The position numbers and the translations under genes were made by a program. The notes under the pieces are model-generated. The model worked only from the letters and a program-made list of their open reading frames with translations. It made no database searches and was not told the DNA's origin. Positions 34,063 through 44,394 of a DNA stretch of 64,000 nt are shown here, piece by piece. Positions within the stretch are counted from its first letter, which is position 1. Each line of letters opens with the position of its first letter. This stretch comes from Bryum argenteum. Its lineage: Eukaryota > Streptophyta > Bryopsida > Bryales > Bryaceae. Where the stretch lies: positions 7,522,001 through 7,586,000 of the forward strand of contig CM073321.1 in NCBI GenBank assembly GCA_037043015.1. The letters are read 5' to 3'.

Positions 34063-35125
34063 TTTAGCTCGACTCGAGCTAAACTAATGTTCAAAATCAA
34101 CTTGAAAGCATAAGACTCAACAGGTGTTACTGTCCTGGACTATTTAGCTCGAGTAGAGCTAAATAAACGTTCGAAATCATCTCGCATTACTATAACTATG
34201 TGGATTATACTACGAGGATGTTACTATAATTTATCTCGCAACGAGATAAATTGGGCTAGACCGAGTACTTTATTTACCTTCACTCGATTTAACTGCCTCA
34301 GAAAGTTCTGAAACATCAAGAGCTAATAGCGAAGGAACTGCGCTATTTTAGTAAAACATTTAGTAAAATATTTAGCTCGACTCGTGCTAAACACCCAGCG
34401 TGAAATAGTGAACAAGCTGTGGACTTTGCACGAGTCGAGCTAAATCCCTCCGTAAAGTCATGAATCAACCGTGCAGTTATCTTAAGTCAAGCTAAGTATC
34501 TACGCAGATTATGACACAGCTGGGGATTTAGCTCGAGTTGAGCTAATTGCCCCATTGAGTTCTCGAACATTCAAAGAAAATAGTAAAGGAATTGCGTAGA
34601 TTCAATACTATATTTAGTTACTCTTGCATAGTAGAATAATGAACTAATTTTGGGTTTAGCTCGACTCAAGCTAAATCCTTGCGTATGGTCGTGAAGGAGC
34701 CGTGCACATAGCTCGACTCGAGCCAAATACCTACGCAGATTATGTCACAGTTGGGAATTTACCTCGAGTCGAGCTAATTGCTCCATACAGTTCTGGAAAA
34801 GAGCAGAGGAATTTGCGCAGATTCAGTATATTATATAGTTAATCCACCATAGTAGAATAATGAAGTAACTGTGGGTTCAGCTCGACTCGAGCTAAATCCC
34901 TGTGTGTGGTCGTGAAATATACGTGCACTTAGCTCGACTCGAGCTAAATCCCTACGCCGATTTTGTCACATCCGGGGATTTAGCTCGACTCGAGCTAAAT
35001 GCCCATTTAAGCGTTGTGCTGAACTATAAGCTAGTTTAGCTCGCATCGAGCTAAAATCTGTGCGTTTAGCTCGTAAAACTGAAGAAACCTGTTTTTGCGA
35101 CTTAAATGCACATTGTATGCGAGCT
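34063..35125. repeat. A palindrome array upstream of gene 1
   Basis: About fourteen copies of the A palindrome lie in 1.06 kb, for example 34063-34083, 34143-34163, 34371-34391, 34527-34547 and 34655-34675, with good ones near 34928 and 34980. Some sit in repeats that share ATCCCTRCGCAGATTATG and GTCACAG..GGGGATTTAGCTCG. Arms vary slightly, and single-arm copies occur. One copy (34230-34250) has matching changes in both arms. Confidence 0.9.
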
Positions 35126-35149
35126 AAATGTACACTGTAAACCTACTTT

Positions 35150-35330
35150 CGAAAATTACAGCGCGCGGAAGGAGGTCGCAAAATTCAAGTTGAACTGCGA
35201 ATGAAATGGCATACTTGATGCAAATGTGAGATCACAACAAAACCCTACGCCGCAATCAAGCAACAGAAGCTGAAAACCTTGCCAAAAACCCCAATCACAA
35301 TGACTTGAAATGCCAAATGTAAAAGCAAAC
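35150..35330 (-). repeat. Inverted leader repeat, gene 1 side
   Basis: Read on the minus strand this contains TGATTGGGGTTTTTGGC, GATTGCGGCGTAGGGTTTTG, TGAATTTTGCGACCTCCTT and GTAGGTTTACAGTGTACATT. The same blocks in the same order occur on the plus strand at 39835-40045 upstream of gene 2. It lies 5' of gene 1, before the palindrome array, and is probably promoter and leader DNA of the element. Confidence 0.75.
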
Positions 35331-35339
35331 GTGGGAGCA

Positions 35340-35800
35340 AATGGCGGAGCTTCCTCATGAACAAACGCGAGTCAAATGCAGGAGTGAGCAGGAGCGCAGG
35401 ATTGTGCGGGGAACAACGAGGGAGGCGGGGAGGCCGGAGCGGAGGAGCGCGGGAGGGGGGACGGAGGAGGAGGCGAGAGGCGGGATGCGGGAGGCGGGAC
35501 ACGAGAGGGAGCGTGAGGCTCCAACGGTTGGCAGCCCTACTGGCTGGGTGGCTAGCTTGCCATGGCCATGGCCCTGGCACATGCGCCAGGCTGGCTCGGC
35601 TGCCATGGCCCGCGCACATGCGCCAGGCTGGCTGGCTGGCTGGCCAGGGCCTCCTATTAATGGGAGGGGCCTGGCAACTTCCTCGGGCCCTCAGGGCAGC
35701 CACCGCCCCTGCGCTCAGCCCAGCCCCCCCCATTAAATACCCCCCCCCCCTCACCCCCATCATTACCCCCCCCCCTCACCCCCACGACCTCCAATTAGCT
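35340..35800. other. GC-rich CpG-dense block with poly-C runs
   Basis: Purine-rich (GGAGGCGGGAGGC-like), then CCATGGCCATGG / GCCAGGCTGGCT repeats, then poly-C runs up to about 35790. Frames on both strands are open because of base composition and are not believed. A comparable GC-rich block (39425-39810) precedes the other leader, so both may be promoter-proximal parts of element A. Confidence 0.5.
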
Positions 35801-38800
35801 TATCCTTAATTAATACTTATTATTTTTTTTAATTTTGCATCAAAGTTTATTGAATGAAATGACAAAAATATTACTTTAGAGTGGTTCATTCATTGGGTCT
35901 TTTTTAGTTAGTCCAAGTGTTAAAATCATATTATCCTCACTTCTATCTATTCTTTCCCTATTTTTCAAGTTTTTGGTGGTTCCGAATACTTGCAACTAAA
36001 ATCTACCATATGGATCTGTCACTCGTATGATTTTTTTTACTATTTTATCATGTTCATGAGGTACTTTTTAGCTAATCCATTATTTAAAATTATTTTCCCT
36101 ATATCTTTCAAAGTTTTGGTCACTTCGACCATTGTATAGTAATTCGGGGAAAATTGTTGTGATTTTTTAAAATTTTTTTTGATGGATCTCACATTTTTAT
36201 ATGGTCCTTATTAGCTTATCTAAACATAAACCAATTTTCTCTCTTTTCCAGCTTATACATCTGCACACAGTCACCACCAATTTGAAAATGTCTAATTAGA
36301 TTTAGGTAATTCGAGAAAAATACTTCCCTTCTTCATGTGGCCTTACAATTTTTACCATGTTTTTTATATGATATGAATTACTTAGGAAAATTGTCAAGAC
36401 TCCTTTTACTCCGTTCTTGTTTATATATTTGCATACGCTTCCTTATTTCAAACTCTGCCGATTTAAATATTCCCATGTAAGCTCAAGCACATAGTTGCCA
36501 TTCTCCTATAATTTCCTTAACACTTCCATCACATTCATAGGGTCCCTATTAGCTAATTCATGTGTTTTTATCACCTCTTTTACCCTTTCATTCTTTATCT
36601 CCTTATTATTCAAAGTTCTCGTGGGTGCACCTATATTATGACATAGGGTGATGGTCTGGTTGGGGTACCCAAAAAGGTTGTCCCATGAACAATTGCACTC
36701 TATGCTGGTGTGACAAACATATCCATTTTTAAACTGTAATACAATAAGACTACATTAGATGTGGTTTTAGTTGTCTATACTTATAATGTATCAAGAAAAA
36801 AAATTGAAAATTAAAAAAAATATTTTGAAGTAATTTTATTTGATTTTTTAGTTGAAAAAGTAAGTCATGTCCCAATAACCTAAAATCCATAGAATCAAGC
36901 AAATGGAATATCAACCATTTTTATTTTAATATGATTTTTGAATATGACCTACATCTTCTTGTATAGAATACAAAATAATTTATTTAATAATAAAAAAATT
37001 AATTCATTGTGCACTATAATGCCTGCAAATCCCCAAATTCAACACTTTTTCCCTCATCTATGAATGGATCCAAAAAAAATAAAAAATCTAAAAAAAAATC
37101 TATAGGCATATATACTTTGATTTCAGTGAGGTGCATGATATTTTATTTTCTATTTTAGGGTCTTTTTACTTGATTAAAATGACTAAATTAGACAAACTTT
37201 GGAGGTTTTCAATAAAAATAACCTAATTAGTGTGTCCAAAAAGTGATACCCCAAGCTTACCATTGCCCCATATAGATGCGATTCTCCCATGATTTTTTCA
37301 TTTTATTCCATCATTATCATAGGGTTATAATTAGCTATACCTTGTATTAAAATCATATTATCCCGCATATAGATGCGTTACTCGTATGATTTCTTTTATT
37401 GCTCCATCATGTTTATAAGGTAAATAATGTTTAGCTAATCCAAGATTAAGAATTATTTTTACTCCCTTTTTTACTATTTTGCCTCTATTTCTCAAAGTTG
37501 TCTTCACTTGGACTATTCTAAAGTAATTCGAGAAAAATAGCTTCGATTTCTTTAAAAAAAATTGTGATGGTTCCAATATTTGTATGTGGTCCTTATTAGC
37601 TTATCTTCACACTAAAACCAAATTTCTAAATTCTAATCTTAGATTACTGCACCTCAAATAACACAATTATTATCTTGGAATATTTTTCTTAAAATATCTT
37701 AATTTTAAATTTTAATTACTAACTAATTATAGAAATCTAAAATATTATACTTAGATTATTGAATTTAATTTTCAAAACACTTATGTTAGAGTATTTTGTC
37801 GAAAATAACTCAATTAATATCATAGAGTATTTTGTTTCAGTAATCCTAATTTTAGAACACCAATTAGTTTTACAATTCATGAATACTATGTTTAGAATAT
37901 TGGACTTAATTTACTCAATACTTATGATATAGTATTTTGTTTAAACAACTCAACTTGTATCTTTGAATACAACTTTTGGATTATTTGAGTACTATAGTTA
38001 GAATATCAGACCTAATTTAGTAAATAATCAAGTTAGAGTAGCTTACCTTATTTACTAGTAAGATACTAAACTTTGAGTATTTCACTTAAAAAAATACAAT
38101 TTTAATCTTAAAATTACACATTTAGAATTCTTGAATTACACTATATTCAGAATACTAGACATACTTTATCAAATACTTATTTTGAATAATTTCCCTTAGT
38201 TAACATAACTCGATACTAAACATAGAATACTACTTTAAGTATATATTGGTATTGTAGTCAGAACACCACACCAAATCTAGTAAATAATCAAATTATAATA
38301 TCTTATCTTATGTACTAGTAAGATATTAAACTTAGGGTATTTCATTCAAAATAATACAATTTTAAGCTTAAAATTCGACATATAGAATTTCTGAGTACCA
38401 TACCCAGAATACTAGACATAAGGTATTAAGTACTTATGTTAAATAATTTTGCTTAATTTAACCCAATACTAAAGTTAGAATGCACGAGGGGTTTCAAAAT
38501 AAACTTGGATGTTTTATAAAATATGGATACGATAACCCTTATGAAGTAGTGCTTCAAAGACAGTTAGTATAAAAATCTTAATTCCTAAACTAGATCTGTA
38601 CGCTTAAATTTCCTAAAATAAGTAAGATTAGTTTAATAATTAATTAAAGAGAGTATAACTTTGAAAATCAGTCTAAAATGTAATTTTTGTAATTAGTATT
38701 TGGAAATTGTTATGATTGGTCAAAATCACATATTATATGATTAATCAGATAGGGGGCACAAGTAACCTATGGAGAACCTTATCATTTTTCTAAAATAGAA

Positions 38801-39400
38801 AAATTTCTTATACTAAGAAAACTTTGGACTGTTTGTTTTTCAAGGCTAATTCTGAACAATCTATCAAACCAAATAAGGTACTGTAAATTGAAAGTGGATG
38901 CGAATCTTACCAAACTCATAGAATGTTTAAAAGAAGTTAAAAAAATCTTTTATTTATTTAGATAGAGCTCCTTCAAATTCGGGAACGACAATAAAATGGT
39001 TGATCTAGCTCTTAGGAATTAAATAAGACGAAAATAGTGCAGAAGAGTGTTGTGGAGGAGATTCTAACGCTTAGGGTAGCTTAAAAGGTCGTTATGAAGG
39101 TAATGGGAGTGCAAAAAGAATAATACGAAAATTGAATCTATGTGTTGGAGTGTTTAGAATTTGTTGTGATGAGCGACCTCGGAATCTTCTAGAATCTTCT
39201 AACCGATCTTATCATCTAGTTAGTTCAAGTTAAGTAAAAGTCTAAAGTAAAAGTATCTAAAATTAGTGCCCTAACAGGGGTATATACATATAAATGAACC
39301 ATATACAGATCTATCAATCTTTTTCAATACCATTTTATTGCTTTCACTTTCTTCTTGCTCTCAGCAGTATGTACCAAAATCTAGCATAACTTAAAAAGAA
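35800..39400. other. AT-rich DNA without genes; contains one MITE
   Basis: Apart from the MITE at 36646-37268 there is only decayed AT-rich sequence. From 37.6 to 38.5 kb it is a diffuse repeat built on phrases such as AGAATACCACACTTAATTTA and ACTAAATACTAATCTTAGAA, related to sequence at 50.9-51.6 kb. No coding frame above 75 codons is convincing. Confidence 0.5.
36646..37268. mobile_element. MITE with 4-bp target duplication, copy 2 (623 bp, inverted)
   Basis: Near-full-length inverted relative of 21481-22118, starting GGGTGATGGTCTGGTTGGGG and ending CCATTGCCC. Flanks are CATA at 36642-36645 and 37269-37272. Non-coding. Confidence 0.88.
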
Positions 39401-39834
39401 TACATTAGGAAGCAGCCGTTTGAAGCCATGGACCTAGCGCACCTTGGGACAGCCGGGCAGCGGCCAAAGGCCATTAACTTATCACAGGGTAGCCCGGGCA
39501 GCCGGGGCAGCCGGGCAGCGGCCACGTGCAAAGAAACCTTTGCAGGCAGCCCTGGCAGCGGAGGGCAGCTGCGACATGTGCCGCGCGAGCTGCATGCCGG
39601 CAGCACCTGCTCTCCGACCCTGACAGCGCTGTGCTTCCGGTGTTCACCCTGTTCGCTTCTGCTGTGCTGCCGCTTTGCTCTAGTTTTGTACCTTCGCTGT
39701 TCCTCCGCTCTGCTTGCAGAATAGCTGCCTATTCCGCTCCGCTCCCGCACCTCCTGTTCCGCCGCTATCGTGCCGCTGTCCCGCCGGACCTTCCTATTCC
39801 GCTCCGCTCTTAGATTTGCTCAGTTTTTGTGTTT

Positions 39835-40045
39835 CAGCTCCTCATTTTGATTGGGGTTTTTTGCACGGGGTGAACGATTGCCGCGTAGGGTTCGTTTTGA
39901 CATCACTTGCAAACACACGCCTCTAGTACGCAGTTGTTAACGCATTTGCATTTGGAATTGAATTTGAATTGTGCGAGATCCTTCGCGCGAGAATAGGTTT
40001 ACGGTGTGCATTTTCTGTAACTTGGTTTAAAAGGTGCATTTAGTT
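39835..40045 (+). repeat. Inverted leader repeat, gene 2 side
   Basis: TGATTGGGGTTTTTTGC, GATTGCCGCGTAGGGTT, TTGAATTGTGCGAGATCCTT and ATAGGTTTACGGTGTGCATT correspond block by block to the minus strand of 35150-35330. It lies before the minisatellite that leads into gene 2. Confidence 0.75.
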
Positions 40046-40049
40046 TGAC

Positions 40050-40880
40050 GCCTGTGCATTTAGGTCCCAAAAACAGGTAATTTCATTTTGACGAGCTAAA
40101 CGCACAGTATTTAGGTGGCTGCCACCTAAACGCACAGTATTGAGGTCCCTGATTCCAGACGCACAGGTTTGAGGTTCCTGCATGCTAGACGAACTGTATT
40201 GAGGATTTAGGTGGCTGCCTGCTAGACGCGGGGCATTTAGGTGGCTGCCTGCTAGACGCGGGGCATTTAGGTAGCTGCCTGTTAAACGCACAGTTTGACG
40301 TCCCTACATGCTAGACGCATAGTATTGAGGATTTTGGTGGTCGAGCTAAACGCGGGGCATTTTAGAGGCTGTCTGCTAATCGCGGGGCATTTAGGTGGCT
40401 GCCTTCTAAACGCACAGTATTGGGGTCTCGCATTATAGACACACAGTTCGAGGTCCCTACATGCTAGACGCACAATAATGAGGATTTAGGTGGCTGCCTG
40501 CTAAACGCACAGGTTGAGTTCCCTACATGCTGGACGCACCTTATTTAGGATTTAGATGGCTGCCTGCTAAACGCATAGGTTGAGGTCCCTACATGCATGA
40601 CGCATAATTTGAGTTCCCTACATGTTGGACGCACCGATTCAAGATTTAGATGGCTGCTTGCTAAACCGGGGCATTTAGGTGGCTGCTTGCTAAAGGCAGA
40701 GTTTCATGTCACTATATGCTAGACGCATAGTTTGAGGTCCCTACCTGATTGGCGCATAGTTTGAAATCCCTACATGCTAGACGTACGAATCGAGGTCCCT
40801 ACACGCTAAACAAACAGTTTGAGGTCCCTACATGCTAGACGCACAGAATTTAGGTGGCAGCGTGCTAAACGCATAGTATC
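40050..40880 (+). repeat. Minisatellite in the gene 2 leader (about 28-33 bp units)
   Basis: Two alternating unit types: GAGGTCCCTACATGCTAGAC followed by GCACAGTTT, and TTTAGGTGGCTGCCTGCTAA followed by ACGC. About 25-28 units in all. At 40110-40130 one unit is a perfect 21-bp palindrome with arms TTTAGGTGG / CCACCTAAA and centre CTG, suggesting the array grew from palindromes of the same design as the A motif. Half copies of the A motif (GAGCTAAACGC) occur near 40091 and 40345. Confidence 0.8.
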
Positions 40881-41061
40881 TATTTACAAACTGAAGCTTG
40901 TAGTCCAGCAATACGCTTGGACAATAAGCTTGATTCGAGATAAGTCCAGTGCAGTATTAAAACCTAAATGCAAGGTTGTTTCGTGACGATACGAGCTAAG
41001 TAGCGGATGTGCATTCTTAAGGTACCGTTGGCACTTATAGTTTTTGCATTGAATTGCAGAC

Positions 41062-41154
41062 ATGGCTCGCATTAAGAGCACTGCTAGAATCGTTCCCGCC
41101 AACTCAGGGATACCCATTGGATCTCCGAGTCAGGATGAACCTCCTGATCATGAG
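41062..41154 (+). CDS. A gene 2 exon 1: histone H3-tail-like N-terminus
   Basis: The 31-codon exon starts MARIKSTARIV. Histone H3 begins (M)ARTKQTARK, so six of the first eight residues after Met agree, including Lys4 and Arg2/Arg8 in register. The exon ends PPDHE at a GTATGT donor. The first exon of B ends DHAE at the same place and contains ARTKCTAR. Confidence 0.7.
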
Positions 41155-41230
41155 GTATGTTTACTTTGTGTAAACTCCACTGGTTTGTTTTAAATTCATA
41201 AATTCTGTACGATACATTCCTGGTTAGGAA

Positions 41231-41250
41231 TTTAGCTCAGTTTGAGCTAA
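41231..41250. repeat. A palindrome in intron 1 of gene 2
   Basis: TTTAGCTCAG-TTTGAGCTAA, slightly degenerate, 33 bp before the acceptor. Confidence 0.85.
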
Positions 41251-41282
41251 TTCCTCTTATGTTCTATTTATCTCAAGTGCAG

Positions 41283-42632
41283 TTCAACACAAGTTCTATC
41301 GAAGAATACATAGAGCCCCTAGACGTGGAGCACTCAGATGTACTCGCTGCTGCTACCGAGGACGTCCAACAATACGGAATGTTGTGGGCTCCAAAGCCGC
41401 ATTCGATCGTATCCTGGTCCTTATACCTGAAAGAGAATGGAATTTTCCACCTTTTCCAACAGTCTGGAACTAATTCCGCGCATCTCCCCATCTGCAACGA
41501 CACATTCATAAACTGTGTCAACTATGAGGGGTCCCACCTCTTGATCACACTTAAGGTGACCTACGTGCGTGAGTTCGTGTTCACTATAGTCTTTCCTGAG
41601 AACGAAGTGCGATACTCGCACGACACTATCACGAATTACATGGTGGGGAAGACAGAGACGGGACTCGTAGACCACATTGTCATAGGGCTACTGAATGTAA
41701 GCCTTCCCATGAAATTCGTTCAGACCTACCAGTAGTATTGCATGAATATCTGGAGTGCCTTGAATGATCACGAGTTAAACAAGGCCAAAGGTAAAGCACC
41801 CGCACGGACAACACTTGTGGCTGCGTTTGAAGAGGGTAGCGGGTTTGGAACAGCTCGATCGGGTATGGCCTCCATTGAAGCAACTCCTTCGGCTTCGAAG
41901 AAACGCCGCAATTCAAACGTACCCCGAGTTAAGAAGGGGAAGAGATCCAAGAGTAATTTGGGGTGCAGTACTCTTACTTACTTGAATCCTACTATAAAGC
42001 ACGCCTCAACCGAGAAAGATATCGATTACGAAGCACCAAGTAAGACCTTGAAGGATTTCTAGGAGAAGTGCGAGCCTTGTTACGTTTTTGGGAAGGATTC
42101 TCTTCTATTCAACGTGTCTATCGATCTCCTCGTGAATGCTGATGCGCGGTATATCATCCGGAAGCTGGAGACCGCTGGAATTGTGCATTACAAAAACATA
42201 TTGACAAACGCAATCGATTTGAACTCGAGGCAGACCATCATCATTATGTCGGTGATGGATGAGGCCCCTGAGACATGGAACTGGGATGAACTACTCACTT
42301 CAAAGTGCAACTTCCGTGTCATCGATGGGCAGCATCATGTGCAAGCCGCGAAGGAGCTGATCGAGGAGGCTAGAATTGCAGCTGATAAGATTACCGCCTT
42401 GAAGACTTGGCGGGCACAGATTGTTTGGCACATCTGACGCGAAAATGATCATGGACGTGTCCATCATGGCAAACAAGACCAACAACGCCGGGACGTTCAC
42501 ACCTTCGTGGGCACGAATATCTTGGGCACGAGGAGTGTTTGGTTGGAATACGGGTCGCCCGCGAAGTGTGGTCCGAAGCCCAAGTCCGGTCGTGAAACAA
42601 TCGAACAAACTATCGCCCGACAGAAGTATGAG
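41283..42632 (+). pseudogene. A gene 2 exon 2: unrecognised domain plus ParB-like domain
   Basis: First part (41283-41735): an unrecognised domain, YEGSHLLITLKVTYVREFVF and RYSHDTITNYMVGKTET, that aligns with B at about 59065-59245. After a TAG comes a Lys/Arg/Ser linker (SASKKRRNSN, KKGKRSKSN). From about 42100 a ParB/sulfiredoxin-like fold follows: SIDLLVNADARYIIRKL near the start and NFRVIDGQHHVQAAKEL at about 42310-42360, the GxHRxxAA-type signature of ParB and ParB-like nuclease domains. In bacteria and phages this domain is often joined to a DNA methyltransferase. A TGA and frameshift near 42435 break the frame. It is recovered near 42515 and runs to the donor at 42633. Confidence 0.65.
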
Positions 42633-42694
42633 GTATATCTTGCAACATAGTTTATCTCTATCTGCAACAACGTTTTCTTAGTAGCAGTGCACCT

Positions 42695-42837
42695 TTTAGC
42701 TTGACTCAAACTAAATGTTTGCAGAGAACCATTCTTACGTCTGAATCTGTGGCATTTAGCTCGATCCGAGCTAAATTCAGGGCGTTTAGCTCGAATCGAG
42801 CTAAAATCGCATAGAATTTAGCTCGAGTCGAGCTAAA
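42695..42837. repeat. Four A palindromes in intron 2 of gene 2
   Basis: Copies at 42695-42715, 42755-42775, 42785-42805 and 42817-42837 fill half of the 258-bp intron. The last two are perfect or nearly perfect in both arms. Confidence 0.92.
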
Positions 42838-42890
42838 CGATCATTATCATCACTTCATGTTTTTTAATGAAATTGCTCTTTCTTCTTCAA

Positions 42891-44225
42891 GATTTTGAGG
42901 AGGCTATGGTGAAACGCTTCATGAGCATCAACACCAAATCACTCGACAAGCTCTTAAAGCCATCAGACCTCCTCAACGAATTGGAACTCATCACTGCTTA
43001 TGAGGAAGTATACCAACTGTGGTCCAACGTTATCATTGCAAACGGGCTAGGAGAATTGATTGACCCCGACACTTGCGAGCCTTTCAACCGGACGCAAGAC
43101 TGGGCCTCGAAATCCAAGGAGACTGTCTTGTCTCGCGATACCTTCAAGTGCATGTCAAGATTGGAGGAGCACAATTTAAAGATTCTTGCGGAATATCTTC
43201 TGAATAAGACTTCCAATTGGGACCTACCGTATCCTAAGGTGTCCTTCAAGAAGCCAAAGGTCAACTACTGGGAGTGCGTTTTGATAAAGATGTGGATGGA
43301 GAAGCGCAAGAGGAAAAAGTGTGTTGCCAGAGAGTTCCACAACATCAAGCCTGCACTCGGGTTATTTGATAGTGCCGACAACTTTGTTGTTGACAAGTAG
43401 AATCAGTTTAAGTGCGATTACAACGTCAACCGGCAGACTATGTCCATGCTCCTTTCCGTTCCTGGTGACAACTTCTTTAGCGACTACCGCCAGAAGAAGA
43501 CGAAGAACAAGAATTCAGAGGAGATTTCCGAGTACGCTGCACAGTTCTTTAAGAAGTTCTTCGATGTCAAGGGGGAATTTTCGCTGCCAACTCCGGCTCT
43601 TCGCACAAGCATGTTTGATGTTGAAACATTCCAATTTGGGGGCTGGGATAATGGGTACAGTGGGGCTGATGGTAGATGCGCGTTGAACATCATCGACCTC
43701 AGATGCGTTCCAGGCCACAGTACTAGAGTGGACGATACGTCCAATGTCTACTTCAATGACTTCTTGAATGCTTGGAGGGATTCGGTGTTTGATCCCTCCA
43801 TTACAAATCCTGACGTCTGACTTATTATCACGGAGACCACCGATCGGAATTGCCAGGCCCTTCTGTATTTCAATGCATTCAAGGATGAGTACAAGTTGAA
43901 GACTGTGCAGTACGCTCATGCGAGCAATGAGCGTTTCAACGGTATCCAGGAGGGAAAAGTCGTGGACAAACACCTCATTACGCTCTTGTTTCTTGTGAAG
44001 AGGAGCGACCAGGTAGCCGATCTTATTGAATCTATTCCGGACACGTTCTATGCTCCAGAATTGCCCCTTTATCAAAGACCGAGAGCGTACAGGGAGTTCG
44101 ATTTCAGCATCAACGAGAACAAGTTGCGTTTAGAGTTCTACATTCGCATATTGCGAATATTTACCATTACAGGCAACAGATTCCTGTCGATTATGGCAGG
44201 CACAAAGCCCATGCTTGCAGGAATA
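42891..44225 (+). pseudogene. A gene 2 exon 3: middle domain and methyltransferase-like domain
   Basis: The middle domain (DFEEAMVKRFMSIN, then WSNVIIANGLGELIDPDTCE and KKCVAREFHNIKPALGLFDS) aligns with B at 63025-63520. The methyltransferase-like part has ALNIIDLRCVPG at about 43680-43715 where motif IV, (N/D)PP(Y/F/W), is expected. This is followed by VYFNDFLNAWRDSVFDP, typical of the helix after motif IV. Then LRLEFYIRILRIFTITGNRF and LSIMAGTKPMLAGI form motif I (FxGxGT-like) at the exon end. The order IV then I is beta class. D has the same motif I before an intron at the same point. Stops at 43398 (TAG) and 43818 (TGA). With Asp-Leu-Arg in place of DPPY, catalysis is doubtful even in an intact relative. 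Confidence 0.6.
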
Positions 44226-44242
44226 GTAAGTTCACCTAGGCG

Positions 44243-44334
44243 TTTAGCTCGATCCCAGCTAAATGTCTTTTTTTTGTAGCTTAGCCATCTGCTTTTTCTG
44301 TTTTACTTGTTAATACAGCTCAGCTCGAGCTAAG
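44243..44334. repeat. A palindromes in intron 3 of gene 2
   Basis: One copy with one weak arm at 44243-44263 and a compressed copy (CAGCTCAGCTCGAGCTAAG) at 44316-44334, within the 169-bp intron. Confidence 0.8.
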
Positions 44335-44394
44335 ATACCATAGCTTCACTGTACGTTCTTCTTACTTTACTTACTTAGTGTTTTCATTTGTCAG

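Noticed and set aside
34063-35125. The regularly repeated palindromes look at first like a CRISPR array.
   Set aside because: Spacing is irregular, the intervening sequence is itself repeated, introns and eukaryotic genes surround it, and no cas genes exist. A dispersed element-specific palindrome explains it.
35245-35809. Long open frames on both strands (up to 172 codons) in the GC-rich block.
   Set aside because: They overlap each other, consist of low-complexity Arg/Pro/Ala and owe their length to GC content; there is no domain or splice context.
40040-40473. Minus-strand frames with repeated RLAGSHLN-like peptides.
   Set aside because: They are translations of the non-coding minisatellite in the gene 2 leader; the units vary in length and do not keep one frame.
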